Assembly: GCA_034336665.1 (NCBI GenBank)
Contig: CM067570.1
Coordinates: 21,409,002-21,473,001, forward strand
Origin: Luscinia megarhynchos
Lineage: Eukaryota; Chordata; Aves; Passeriformes; Turdidae
Direction of reading: 5' to 3'
Length of the DNA: 64,000 nucleotides
Shown here: in pieces, positions 39,372 to 50,320 of the stretch
Layout: the number at the start of each line of letters is the position of its first letter
Position numbering within the stretch: the stretch's first letter is position 1
Program-made: the position numbers and the translations under genes
The notes under the pieces: model-generated
Databases searched by the model: none
What the model was told of the DNA's origin: nothing
What the model saw: the letters and a program-made list of their open reading frames with translations, nothing else

Positions 39372-42009
39372 AAATGTTGTAAAATATTATGACCTAAACT
39401 GGACATCCTCATCCAATCAACTCGTACAAGTCGTAAATGGTAAGTGATAAAAATATCTTTCTACTACAAGCTGTCAGGAATATGTGTGTCATTTTATTTG
39501 ATGTTCGTTTGTTGATTTTAAAAAATACCACTCACTGCGTGTTTTCAACGTGCAGACTTTGATTTCGTGCCTTTACCCGCTAAAAAAAAAAGAAGGAAAA
39601 ACCAAGAAAAACCCTCCATAATAAATGCAAAGCTGAGCATAACTAAATGTTGACGAGCTCGGTTTTCGGTCGGCTCAACAGCTTTCAGAAGACCGTGGAT
39701 GGAAAAAATATTCTCTCAAAATATTCCCAGCATCTGGCGAGGTTGGCTTTTTTTTGAGCATAAACCCTCCCAGGCGTGCTTACAAAAGTACACCAGTCTC
39801 TTCAGACCCACTTTTGTCACCCTGCACCGTTTCTGTTTGCTCAGAGATGGTTTTATTTCGCGCAATTCCATTTTAGTAGCACACATCCAGCTAATGACGT
39901 TCACGACTCTTAACCCTTTCTGTACATAGCTGAAAAATGGTATTAGCAGGGCTCTGCGCTGGCAGCTGAGGAAGGGCGTGTGTGTGAGAGCGGATGAACG
40001 CCCGTGTGAGCAGATATACTGAGTAGAACTGCAGATAGCTTGCAAATGAACATGACTTCAAATTGAAGTGCAAATGCTTGGGCATGCTTTCACCTTCAAA
40101 CGGGCACTGGAAAAGTAGCATGGCTACTGTTCGCGCTGGGAACCCAGCTTGCTCACAATCAACGCCCATTTCTCCCCTAAGCTGTTTCTAAATCAAGAAA
40201 CTAGACTCAAGATAGTGCCAATATTGTGCGACTTGGTGACAGATACTGCTCATAATGCTGTTGGTGGCATTCTGTTTGGTCTTTCGTCGCTGATATTTAA
40301 TTTAAGCCAGTACTTCCTCATGTGCACATTCACTCATAGGGAAGAGGTTATATATTCCTCAAAAACCAAGGCATCATCATTTTGAAGCTGCGAGAGCCGC
40401 AAGAACCTAGGTGCTTTGTGCTTGTTCCCTTTTCGAAAACAAACAACAAAACGGTGCTTAAAAAAACACAAACCAAAAACACAAAAACCCCGAACCAGCA
40501 AAACAATCCCAACTCCTTAAATACTGCATACATTCGCAAGGCCCTTTTCTTTTCCTTTAAAGACACTCGCTACACCACCAGAGAAGTTTCGGCAGTGGGG
40601 AGTAAATAGCTGGCTGCACAGCAAGGGTTTAACGTATGTAAAAAGGAAGCTCACCCTAATCTTCCTGCTTTATCAATTTATATCTGTTTGAAGTGAGGGG
40701 CAATTCTTCGCCATACCACAAACCCTGCTTCTAGAGAACAATGTAATAGAATTTATAAAATCGGAGAAGAAAATGCTTAAGTCAAATGACAAAAAAAAAA
40801 AAATTAAAAAAAAAGGGTAAAGGAAAAGAAAAAAAAAGAGAAAAAAAAAGGGAAAAAAAGGAAGAAAACAACCTAGGAGAGCAATAAATCATTAAATAAA
40901 CAGGAATTTCAGTCCCTTCCTCATAACGGCCCGCGAGTAGGAAGTGTTTTCCCAGCGCTGCTGTCCGTGCCCCCGGCGGGCTGTGCTGCGGGCTCGCCAC
41001 TAACTCTCTGCGTTTCCTCCAGATCCCGACACAGCCACGGTCCCTCGCCCGGGGAAGCAGGCGTGGGCAGAAGACCATGGGTAATCCACTTTTCAATACT
41101 AACGGGGCATGCTTAGGCTCGGGCAAGAAAAACCAGGCCGGGAGGGAAGGGTGGGGAGGGAAGGCATGGAAAAGAAAGCAAAGCGGACAAAAAAAAAAAA
41201 AAATCTCACGTAGGCATTGAACGTGGCTCCCCCTGAGCTAGGGGCGGAGGGGACAGCTCTGCCGGCGAGCCGGGGTCAGCGACAGCCCCGCGCCCTCCGC
41301 GGGCCGCAGCCCGTCCGGGAGTGCGGGGCCGGGCCAGCTCCTCCGGCTGCCCTCGCCCGCGTCCCTCCCGGGCCGCACCGGACACCTCGAGGGGGCTGTG
41401 TTAAGGCTGTGCAGCCCCAAAATCCCGCAGATAGAGGAGCATGTGTTCAGCCACACGTCAGTTGTGCTCGGAGACACAGGCTTTGCTGTTTCCATCCGTC
41501 CATTTTATTAGGGACACATTAATCTATAATCAAATACACCTCATAAAATTTTTATTGAAAGGCATAAAATCATTACAGAGGTCTTCCACCTGTTTTAAAA
41601 CAACACAATGGGCATCTCTTTTAAAAAGTGTATCCTTTCCACGGAAACTTTCTGTCCGGGGGTGGGGGGAGCGGATAATAATACCCGCACATGCTCTGAA
41701 ATATGGAAGTACCGCAATGTGCTTTTACTGTAACATTTTCCTGTTTTATGAGAAGTCGTTACAGTCCCAGCTTGCGATGGTTTGTTTTTACAGGCAAGAA
41801 TCCCCCTTTCCCAGCGGGTTCCCTCAGCAGCTTGGAGTGTGATTAGCAAGCCAAGGCTGTTGGATTTATTTAAACACCCTGCCTCTCATTGATTAAGAAA
41901 TGAATGGCAGAAATCGCTCAAAGAAGGTGAAGAAATAGTCCGCACCCGCGGCGGCCGTGGGCTGCAGCGCGGCCACGCCCGCCGCGCCCCGGGCAGGCAG
42001 GAGGCGCAG

Positions 42010-42135
42010 GCAGGGCGCACGGGCAGGGCGCACGGGCGGGCAGGGTGGGCGAGCAGGGCAGCAAGGCGAGCGGGGAGGGCAGGGTGGGCAGGGCAGGGCA
42101 GGGCAGGGCAGCCGGGCACGCAGGGCAGCCGGGCG
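42010..42135. repeat. (GGGCA)n-type tandem array
   Basis: Imperfect GGGCAGGGCGC and GGGCA units, with a perfect run of about six GGCAG-type units at 42075-42110. GC-rich simple sequence about 300 bp above the HOXD9 start. Confidence 0.8.
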
Positions 42136-42261
42136 GGCGGCCCCGGCGCGGTGCGGGGGCGCAGGAGGTGCGGCGCGCCGTGCGGGGCCCTTGTTGATGA
42201 TGATTTTTTTTTTTTAATCACAGCAGCCCCAGTTTAGCGGATTGATTTACTCGCAGTATTG

Positions 42262-42395
42262 GTAAATATGATCACGTGGGCTCCGCAACCAATGGTTGAG
42301 GGTTGCAGTCTGCAAAATACTACGATTGTTCTCCGGGAGGGTATCATATACAGTTAACAGTGTAACCTTTTATATGACTAAGAGGGGAGCCTAAA
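42262..42395 (+). promoter_or_regulatory. HOXD9: HOXD9 promoter region and 5' UTR
   Basis: TCACGTGG (42272-42279) is followed by CCAAT (42289-42293). On the minus strand this reads CATTGG, TTGCGG, then CCACGTGA. TTTTATATG at 42368-42376 is only 20 bp above the ATG and so is probably transcribed. The E-box/CCAAT pair is of the USF/NF-Y type reported at Hox promoters. Function is inferred. Confidence 0.55.
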
Positions 42396-43874
42396 ATGTC
42401 GTCTAGTGGCACCATAAGTAACTATTATGTCGATTCTCTCATAGGCCATGAAAGCGAAGAAGTTTATGGGAGTAGATTCGTCCAGGGAGGTCACAGTGCG
42501 ACCTCCAGGCCATCAGGTGTTGCAGAGGGTTCAGATTTTTCCTCTTGTAGCTTTGCACCAAAATCCACCGTGTTTTCCACCTCCTGGTCCACTGTTCACC
42601 ACCAGCCGTCCGCGGCAATGACCGGGATCTACCACCCCTACATGCACCAGCCGCACTTAGGGGCAGCCGACGCCGGCCGCTACGTGCGCTCCTGGATCGA
42701 GCCCTTCCCGGGCTTCCCGGGCGGCGGCGGCGGCGGCAGCGGCGGAGGCAGCGGAGGCAGCGGCGGCAGCGGCGGCAGCAGCAGCGGCGGCTCCGCGTCC
42801 AGCTGCGGCTCCTCCAACGGGCGCCACTACGGGATAAAGCCGGAGACGGGAGCAGCCGCCTCCTCGTCTTCCTCCTCCTCTTCCTCCTCCTCCAAAAGGA
42901 CTGAGTGCTCCTCGTCTCGGGAGTCCCAGGGGATCGGTGTGCCCGAGTACACGTGCAGCTCCTTCCTCCAGGAGTCCCGGGAGAAAGCGCCTGCCGGCAG
43001 CTCCAAGGAGCCCGCCGCCTGCAGCCACAACCCCAGCCCGAGCAGCGATCTGAAAGAGGAGAAGCAGCAGCAACTTGACCCAAGTAAGTAAAAAAGAAAA
43101 AAAAAAAAAAAGGAGGAAAGGAAGAAAGACAAGAGAAAGAAAATTAAGTAAAAAGACAAAACAAAATAGGCAGTGGGAGAGGCAGAGAGGATTAGAGACA
43201 GGAATAGATGCTGAGAGGGAGAAAAAGAAAGAAAGAAAGAAAGAGAGAGAGAAGGAGAGAAGGAAGGAAGGAAAGTAAGGAAGGAAGCAAGGAAGGAAGG
43301 AAGGAAGAAAGCGAGAGAGAAAGAAAGAAAGAAATTGCCCCTTTGATTTATTGCCGAAACCTGTAAGGCTCGAATGTGCAAAACTGATAGTTTTACTAAC
43401 CTATAAAAACGTCTAGACGCCTACCCCAGCGCAAGCAGCAACAAGCACCCATAAAAGACTCCACATAACCACCTACCATCAAGACATCATTTGTACAGTA
43501 AACAGACTGGGGCATTAAGGCTTTTATGATAATTCCTCCAAAGTTGTGAAAACAGTCCATCCTTCGTTAAATTAATTTAACGACCTTTCTCTCCCCCCCC
43601 TCCCCATTCCCTATATACCTCCCTTCTTCCAGATAACCCTGCAGCAAACTGGATCCACGCTCGTTCAACGAGGAAAAAGCGTTGTCCCTACACAAAGTAT
43701 CAAACTCTGGAACTGGAAAAGGAATTTCTGTTTAACATGTACCTCACCCGAGACCGCCGTTACGAAGTAGCTAGGATTTTAAACCTCACAGAGAGACAGG
43801 TCAAAATCTGGTTTCAGAACAGAAGAATGAAAATGAAAAAGATGAACAAGGAGAAAGGCAATAAAGGAGACTAA
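42396..43874 (+). CDS. HOXD9: HOXD9 homeodomain transcription factor (2 exons)
   Basis: Group-9 HOX factor of posterior trunk and limb. Exon 1 is 42396-43083 and exon 2 is 43633-43874, joined by a phase-1 intron (gtaagt donor, cttccag acceptor) that rebuilds [19 protein letters not shown], giving 309 residues. The start [19 protein letters not shown] is the group-9 N-terminus. A Gly/Ser-rich run (about residues 109-136) and a run of serines follow; these low-complexity parts vary between species. The tryptophan motif (ANW) lies just before the homeodomain (about 241-300), which has [22 protein letters not shown] and [15 protein letters not shown]. Ends GNKGD. Frame intact. Confidence 0.97.
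43086..43334. repeat. GA/GGAA/GAAA purine tract in the HOXD9 intron
   Basis: About 250 bp, almost entirely purine on the plus strand. It begins a few bases after the splice donor and changes from A-rich to GAAA and GGAA units. It fills nearly half of the 549-bp intron (43084-43632). Such tracts can form triplex DNA and vary in length. Confidence 0.9.
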
Positions 43875-44439
43875 CACTGGGGCAGAAATATAGTTGGGGG
43901 ACTATTGATTTACTTTTGAGTTTGGATTTTTATCGGGGGAGTGTGGGTTTTTGGGTTTGTTTTTTTTTTTGTTCGTTTTGGGTTGTGGCTGCTTGTTTTT
44001 ATTTGGTTGTGTGGGGGTGTTTTTTTGTTTGTTTGGTGGTGTTTGTCCGGTTTGGGTTTTTTCCTTTTTTTTTTTTTTTTTTTAATAGTTTGGTTTTATT
44101 CTTCCCCTGCACCCTTAGCCCCCCCCATCCGTTCCTCCTCCTCCTGCACCACTCCAACCCCAGGGACTTTACATCAATCTTTTTATTCTCTTTCTCTCTC
44201 TTCTTTTTTTTTTTTTCTTGGTAGAAGTGAAACGTGGTCTGTGTCAGGTATTGCAGGAAATTTTGTCTTGCTCGACAACGTGTTTTTCAGAGTCTCTTGA
44301 TACTCCCCTCCTCCCTCCCAGACCATTTAGATGACAATATTGTGAGTGCACGTTAGCTTTGGAAACTCTATCTGATGTTAATTGTTCGACATGTTTCTTA
44401 AAAGTGATGTAGACTAGATAGTTATTTTGCCAAAATAAA
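43875..44439 (+). other. HOXD9: HOXD9 3' UTR with a GT-rich block and poly(A) signal
   Basis: After the stop, about 43915-44060 is made almost only of G and T (runs of GGG and T). A T-run, C/T-rich sequence and then AATAAA at 44434-44439 follow. A second AATAAA lies near 44465. Confidence 0.55.
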
Positions 44440-46844
44440 GGCAAGGAAATTAATTATAATTATGGTAATAAAATATATATTAAATTACAGTCGCTTAAAT
44501 CAATGGGGGTTGCTGTGCTGTCCACGACCTACTAAGAGGAAATCTTTCCCCAAACTTCTGCTTTCTAGGTCTGAATCCTTCGCAATAGATGCCACAGAGA
44601 GGCCACGAGCTACTTTCCCCCCTTTAGTGCACTGTTAGGAGGCTGTCTCACCCTCGGAGCCGCTCGCCATAGGCCTAGCGCCTCCCGGTCCCCGGCGAGC
44701 TGCCGCCCCTGCCCCCGGTGACTGTTGTACTAATTAACCACTCCGTGTCTCGAGCTACGGACCTGTTGTAATTGTTGTCAGTTATCACACAATAAAGTCT
44801 GCCGTGACCGAACCTCAGCGCTGCGGTGAGAGGAGAAATCTGTGCGCCCCGCGCGATGCGCCCCGCGCCGCCGGCCCTGCCGCGCATCCCCCGCGCGTCC
44901 CCGCGCGTCCCGGCCGCGGCTGCGGGAAAGGCCTGCCAAGCTCCCGGGCGGGGCTGCGGGAAAGGCCGAGCTGCCGGCCAGCAGCACCTTCCCCGGCCCC
45001 TGAGCCGCCTTTCAGCCCGGGCTCGCCCGGGAGGCCGGGTCGGTGCGCCCTTCGCCGCGGGCCCAGGTACCAGCGCTCTTTCAAACACCAGCGATCCCTT
45101 GGGATCGCTTAGGAAACCCTTCCACACCAGTCCAGGAGCCAAGGAAACACAGTGATGCTTATTCGGTTAAACGTGGTTTTTACTCCTATTTTTTTTCCTG
45201 GTGGGTCGCTTCTAACCTCTGCTTTCTTTAACTGGGAGGTTGGGAGCTCTGGAGCTGCTCCAAACGTTCGGCTTTGTTGGCGAGAGCTCATTTAGCAACG
45301 CGCCTCATGCCTTCTGCATTTATAAACACACATGACTTTATCAAGATAATTGAGATGAAGTTCATTGTAAAAAATGCTTTGTTTAAAGAGCAACCATTAA
45401 AATGAAGGACCCGTAAATATTTACGAGCAGTTCGGTTAATTCAAGATTAAGGGAAAGCTGAGAGACCTGGTGTTTAATGTTTTTTACCTCTGTTAAAAAA
45501 AAGAAGAAAAAAAAAGAAAATAAAAAGAAAGCAAAAAGCATGCACTGCCAGGAAAAGGTGTTGCATTGCTTCCCATCCATTGTCGAGAAGATACCTATAA
45601 TTCTTTTAAAACAGGAAGAACCGAGGTATAATAAAACCATTGAGATGGCTAGACGTCTGGACCTAATGAGTTTACGATATGCTATGGTACTTTTCTTTGA
45701 AAGCACCTTATTTTGATGTTTGTGTTTGTTAGGGGGGAAAAAAAGGCAAAAAAATGCAGACAAACTAGGTCTTAAAACCTTGGACTATAAATTTCAGTAC
45801 GTCAGCGTTGGGCCAAGGCAACAGACTCTAAAAAGACCTGAAGGTCACGAAACAGAGATTTTACGAAGTCCGCTTATTTGTTGAAATGTATTTTATTGGA
45901 TATTCTACTGCAATGAATCCTATGATGCCAGTCTCAATATTTTTGCAAATACCCATGGGGGGAGGGGGTGATCCGTAACAAAACATAAACAATATTTTTG
46001 TACACAAAACTGCATTGTGCTCATTCCAGCAGAAGCTCTGTTAAGGAATTTTCACCAAGCCCACACCATCTTTTTAATATTTTATATCGGGCAGATTGAC
46101 ACATTTTACCTTGTACATTTTTTCTTTTGTTTACCTGTTTTTAATATTGCGTGCATTTGTTTCAAAATGGCAGAATGAAAACCAAACATCTCGATCGATG
46201 AAACGCAGTTCATCTACGGAAATTACTTTTAGCGTCAAACAGTATAATTTAATTCCTACCCGTTGCTTGTGTTAATATATGTTTCCACATATGCACAGCC
46301 TCGTGCACACACATTATACCGAATAATTCACAGGCATGTATGATGAAGGAGGGGGTGAACAAAGATTCATCTTTGCTTTCGTTTACATAAATCAATCCAT
46401 AAATACATAAAAGCACGGGCAAACAAAATAACATTTTCAATACAAAAACGTATAACTCTGAAACTACCACACATGGAGATTCCGTGGTGTAATATGTGGG
46501 GAAACATGATCGAAAACGCGATAGCAGCCGTCTTCAAAGCTCCGGCGTCTTTCCTGGCTGCCATGTGTAAACGAGGCGCATTCTTTGTATGCAGTTAATT
46601 ACAGCTTTGGCAAAAAAATAAAAGAGGGTCACCGAAACGTGCTAGGAAAATGGCACTGTGAACTTCACGGGGGGGGGAGGGGAAAAAAAAGAAAAAAAGG
46701 AAAAGATAAAGCAAAAGGAAGAAACCCAACCCAAAACCAGAGAGGGAAGGGAGAATCGGCGAGCAGCGGCGCTCGCAGCCGGGGTCCCTGGCGGGGCCGC
46801 GGGCAGCGCGGGGCGGAGGCGCGGCCTGTCCCTGCCGCGCCGCG

Positions 46845-46858
46845 CCGCCAGAGGGCGC
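46845..46858 (+). promoter_or_regulatory. CTCF-like motif, plus orientation (best match in the window)
   Basis: CCGCCAGAGGGCGC agrees with the CTCF core at essentially every informative position. It lies between HOXD9 and HOXD8. In mammals the boundary between the two HOXD regulatory domains falls within the central cluster. Occupancy is inferred. Confidence 0.6.
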
Positions 46859-46910
46859 CCGCGCTCCACCCGAGCGCCGCCGCCGCGCCCGCTCTGCGCG
46901 CCCGCGGCCC

Positions 46911-46994
46911 GGGAGCGGGAACCGGGAACGGGATACCGGGAACGGGAACCGGGAATGGGATACCGGGAACGGGATACCGGGAACAGGGAACCGG
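46911..46994. repeat. GGGAACCGGGAACGGGATACC minisatellite
   Basis: About six imperfect copies of a 13-14 bp unit made of GGGAAC and GGGATACC words, about 50 bp right of the CTCF-like motif. Confidence 0.85.
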
Positions 46995-48140
46995 CAAGGG
47001 CGCTGGCCCCACGGGGAACGGTGCTAGGGAACGGCTCTGACCCCGCGGAATTGACGCCCCGGCGCAGATGCGGGAAGCAGCCGCTGCCCCTCCGTGCCCC
47101 TCCGCAGGGTGAGGCAGTGTGTCCATGCTGCCGCTCAGCCCCTGACAGGCCCAGCCCGGCTTCCTGCCTTCCTGATGGTTTCTGGAGAAGGGCTTTTGCT
47201 GCTGTCTGTCCTTGTGTGTGTCCCCGGACTTTTCCCGCCCCTCCCGCCTTTCCTTGGGCCGCACGGGGGTCCCCAAACCTCCGCGAGTTCCTAAACGCGT
47301 GCGCCCCGGGGCCCGTGCCGGGGCGAGGGTGTCATTGCGGGCCAGGGCCCGTCGGGGTGCGCACATGCGGGGCAGCCGGGCTGGCCGGCGAGACAAAGCG
47401 AGTTAATCTACACGGAGGCGTGGGGGTGGTGGAAGAGCGGGGTGAGATGGGGAAGGAGCCTGAGATGCCTTTTATGTAACCACAAATATTTTTTTGTCAA
47501 TTCGCATCAGACGGACACACGTGGCTCTGGCTGGGCCCGTATTATATTTCACCTACATTTTTCGTCTCTCTCCAAAATAGGGCGGACTCCAGCTCCTGAG
47601 AGTGTCTCTCCGAAAAGCTGATTCCCACTGCAGGACGAAGCGGCAAAGAGAGGACTGGAGACGACGCTTCTTGGGGCACGGGGGCCAGCGGGGGTGGCCG
47701 GCCCGAGCGGGGGCAGCGCCGAGCCTGCTGGGCAGCGCTTTTCCTTCCTCCCGGAGAACAGGGCTCACTTATTTCGAACCGAGTCCCCGAGCGGTGCTAA
47801 CCGTTCACCCACACATTTTTATTTTTCGCCCCCCTCCCTCTCTTTGCCTCGGTAATGACGTCCACCAAGGGTGAAATGATGGAAAGTATATTCATAGGCA
47901 TGATTTCCATTAAGTATCAATTAACCTGGAGCCTCAGCCATGCGTGCAAGGCGTCAAGGGTAAATGTGCATCTCATTTCCCAGCGATCTGCTCGCCTGGA
48001 AGGAAATGACCCGGAGGGCCCGTTGGCGAGGGGGCCCGGCCGCCGCACGCCAGCGCCCTACCGGCCCCCCACCGCCCTCGCCTACACCCCGGAGACCCCG
48101 CGACGGGCATCGGCTCCCTCCGAGGGGCTCTGCCCTCGCG

Positions 48141-48661
48141 GGCGGCGGCGCAGGCCGCGCTCCGGGCGGTGCAGCCCGGGTGTTCCGGGCGGCGCGGCCC
48201 CGGGCAGCGCGCCCGCGGTTATCGCGCGGGATCTGCGCGGCCGCCTCGCCCCTGCGCGGCGCGGCTCTCAGCGCTCCTAGCGAGCGCACACCGGAGGGGG
48301 GAGCGGGGGTGCCGCGGCCGGGGTGGATCCGGGCAGGGCTGGGCCGAGTTTTTTTCTTGCCCGAGGAGCGGCACATGTAAACTGAAGCCAAAAGTCCCCC
48401 CTGAGCTCATGAGCGTGTGTGTGTGTGTGTGTGCGTGCGCGGGCTGCTGTGTGCCTAATAGGAAATAGTAAAAGCAGTGAGGCAGGTCATTTTGGGAGCG
48501 ATTATAATCCAGTCCTGGTCACCACATACACAGGAGCAGGAGCGGGGAGCGCACGGGCCAGCGACGACGGCGGCGGCATGAGCGCGGCGTAGAGGCACCG
48601 GCGGCGGCGGCGGCGGCGTGAGCGGCGCTCCGTGCCCCCGCCCGCCGCTGCCCCCTCCCCG
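48141..48661 (+). promoter_or_regulatory. HOXD8: HOXD8 promoter CpG island and 5' UTR
   Basis: CpG-rich sequence interrupted by a (GT)n run (about 48414-48433) and an AT-rich stretch (48450-48525) with GATTATAATCC. A GC-rich 5' UTR made of GGC triplets follows. The transcription start is not resolved. Confidence 0.5.
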
Positions 48662-50073
48662 ATGAGCTCCTACTTTGTCAACCCGCTGTACTCCAAGTAC
48701 AAGGTGGCGGCGGCCGCGGCGGCGGCGGCGGCGGGGGAAGCCATCAATTCCCCGTACTACGACTGTCACTTCGCGCCCGAGGTGAGCGGCCGACACGCCG
48801 CCGCCGCCGCCGCCGCTGCCGCCGCCGCTCTGCTCTACGGGAACGGCGGGGCCGCCGCCGGCTTCCCGCACCCCGCGCCCGGCGGGGCGGGGGGCGGCGG
48901 CGGCGGCGCGGCCGCGGACTTTTACCACCCGGCCGGGGGGAGCCCCACGGCCGCCTACCAGCCGCCTCCTCCTCCCCCCGCCGCGCCTCCGCCTCCTGCC
49001 CCCTGCAGCGGGGTTACCTGTCACGGGGAGCCCGCTAAATTTTACGGATACGATAACTTACAGAGACAGCAGATTTTTACGACACAGCAAGAGGCCGAGC
49101 TGGTACAATATCCTGACTGTAAATCGTCCAGTGCTAATATTGGCGAGGAACCAGACCACTTAAATCAGAGCTCGTCTCCTGCTCAAATGTTTCCCTGGAT
49201 GAGACCACAAGGTTGGACGCAGTCAAAAATTTGCTTCCATCTCACGTCTGAGTTTGAAACTTTCTTTTCCTCCTCCTGCTTCTTTCTCGCTGACTCTCGC
49301 TCCCCGCCTGTGTCTCCCCCACTCCCTGCCTCCCTCACCGCGGTTCCTATCACCGCGGTGGCTTGCGTTAATAAAGGGATGCAGTGAGCAAGCTGAAATC
49401 TCTGCAGCAGGCAGCTACCGACCCAAGAGTGGCCTTTGAGGCGCCTCTCGGGCTCTGAGGCGCAGCTGACAGCTCGCCTGTCCCCGTGGCCGCTGCCTGA
49501 GCGGGAAGGGTGCGGGGTCGGGAAGGGGGTGGTGTACAGGATGATAAAATGATCCCGCAGAGGGACAGCTGAGGCTCTTCGTGCATTTACTATCGCTGTG
49601 TTCCTCTCACTCGTGTAAAGATCTAGACTCCTCTGTGCCCTCTGCTTTCTCTCCTTATGGTTCTGTGGGGCTTCTCTCGAGGGATGCCGGAGGGGCCGGA
49701 GTCCTCGCTGCCTGCCTGCGCCTTGTTTTGAAGGGCCACACCAACCTCCCAAACCCGTATGTTTTTGTTTTAAACAGCAGCGCCGGGTAGGAGGAGAGGA
49801 AGACAAACATACAGCCGATTCCAGACTCTAGAGCTGGAAAAGGAGTTCCTATTTAACCCCTATCTGACCAGGAAGAGAAGGATCGAGGTGTCTCATGCAC
49901 TAGGACTCACCGAGAGGCAGGTAAAGATCTGGTTTCAGAACAGAAGGATGAAATGGAAAAAAGAGAACAACAAGGACAAATTCCCCGCTTCCAGACAGGA
50001 GGGAAAGGAAGGGGAGGCCAAAAAGGAAGCACATGATCTGGAAGAAGACAGAGCCGAAGGCCAGACGAATTAA
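48662..50073 (+). CDS. HOXD8: HOXD8 homeodomain transcription factor (2 exons)
   Basis: Group-8 HOX factor of the trunk. Exon 1 is 48662-49211 and exon 2 is 49778-50073, giving 281 residues. The start is [14 protein letters not shown], the group-8 N-terminus; an in-frame ATG ten codons earlier (48632) is not conserved. Alanine, glycine and proline runs follow, then the conserved [17 protein letters not shown] block and the PBX-binding hexapeptide FPWMRP (177-182). The homeodomain (about 188-247) has [21 protein letters not shown] and [12 protein letters not shown]. The end, [10 protein letters not shown], is conserved. The phase-1 splice rebuilds [13 protein letters not shown]. The donor is GTTGGA, a poor match to consensus. 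Frame intact. Confidence 0.96.
49212..49777 (+). other. HOXD8: HOXD8 intron
   Basis: A 566-bp intron with a weak donor (gttgga) and a good acceptor (T-rich tract, then aaacag). It contains C/T-rich sequence and nothing else recognisable. Without splicing, the frame from exon 1 runs 58 codons and stops at 49385-49387. Confidence 0.9.
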
Positions 50074-50314
50074 TTTTTGCCTCAAATGTCTTTGTAAAAG
50101 TCAATCAAAAATAACCAGGGCTGAATCCCGACATCTCGGCTCATCCACCCCTCTACCTGTTCTTGTGACCCCCCCGTCCCTCCATTTGACATTTCTCTGC
50201 TTCGGGTGCTTCACTTGTTTGTGCTTTTACTTTGTTTATAAGCGTATCCAGAACGATCTCTAGATTTAACATTTCATCTACTTATTTTTTCAAATGTGAT
50301 ACAGAGTTTGTAGC

Positions 50315-50320
50315 AATAAA
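50315..50320 (+). other. HOXD8: HOXD8 poly(A) signal candidate
   Basis: AATAAA about 240 bp after the HOXD8 stop, followed by TATATA sequence. Further AATAAA words lie downstream near 50400 and 50500. Confidence 0.5.

Larger units (their letters stand above)
38965..42261. other. HOXD10-HOXD9 interval
   Basis: Mostly AT-rich non-coding DNA with a T-run (about 39145-39167) and A-rich tracts (39295-39371 and about 40790-40870). GC-rich blocks lie at about 41220-41400 and 41940-42190. I looked for a miR-196-like sequence, because other Hox clusters have one near group 9, and saw none. No coding exon. Confidence 0.45.
44440..48140. other. HOXD9-HOXD8 interval
   Basis: Non-coding. GC-rich blocks at about 44820-45070 and 46770-47400 alternate with AT-rich DNA. 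About 45880-46500 is AT-rich and resembles conserved regulatory sequence. Frames in the GC blocks overlap on both strands and are not called. Confidence 0.45.

Noticed and set aside
38357..42395. miR-196 next to HOXD9
   Set aside because: Other Hox clusters carry it near group 9. No matching seed sequence was seen, in line with its reported absence from HOXD.
28151..46720. Strand-biased A-rich tracts as a cluster-wide signal
   Set aside because: A-rich tracts on plus (28151, 29189, 34700, 39295, 40790, 43086) are balanced by T-runs (31655, 32070, 35146, 37031, 39145), so no strand rule holds.
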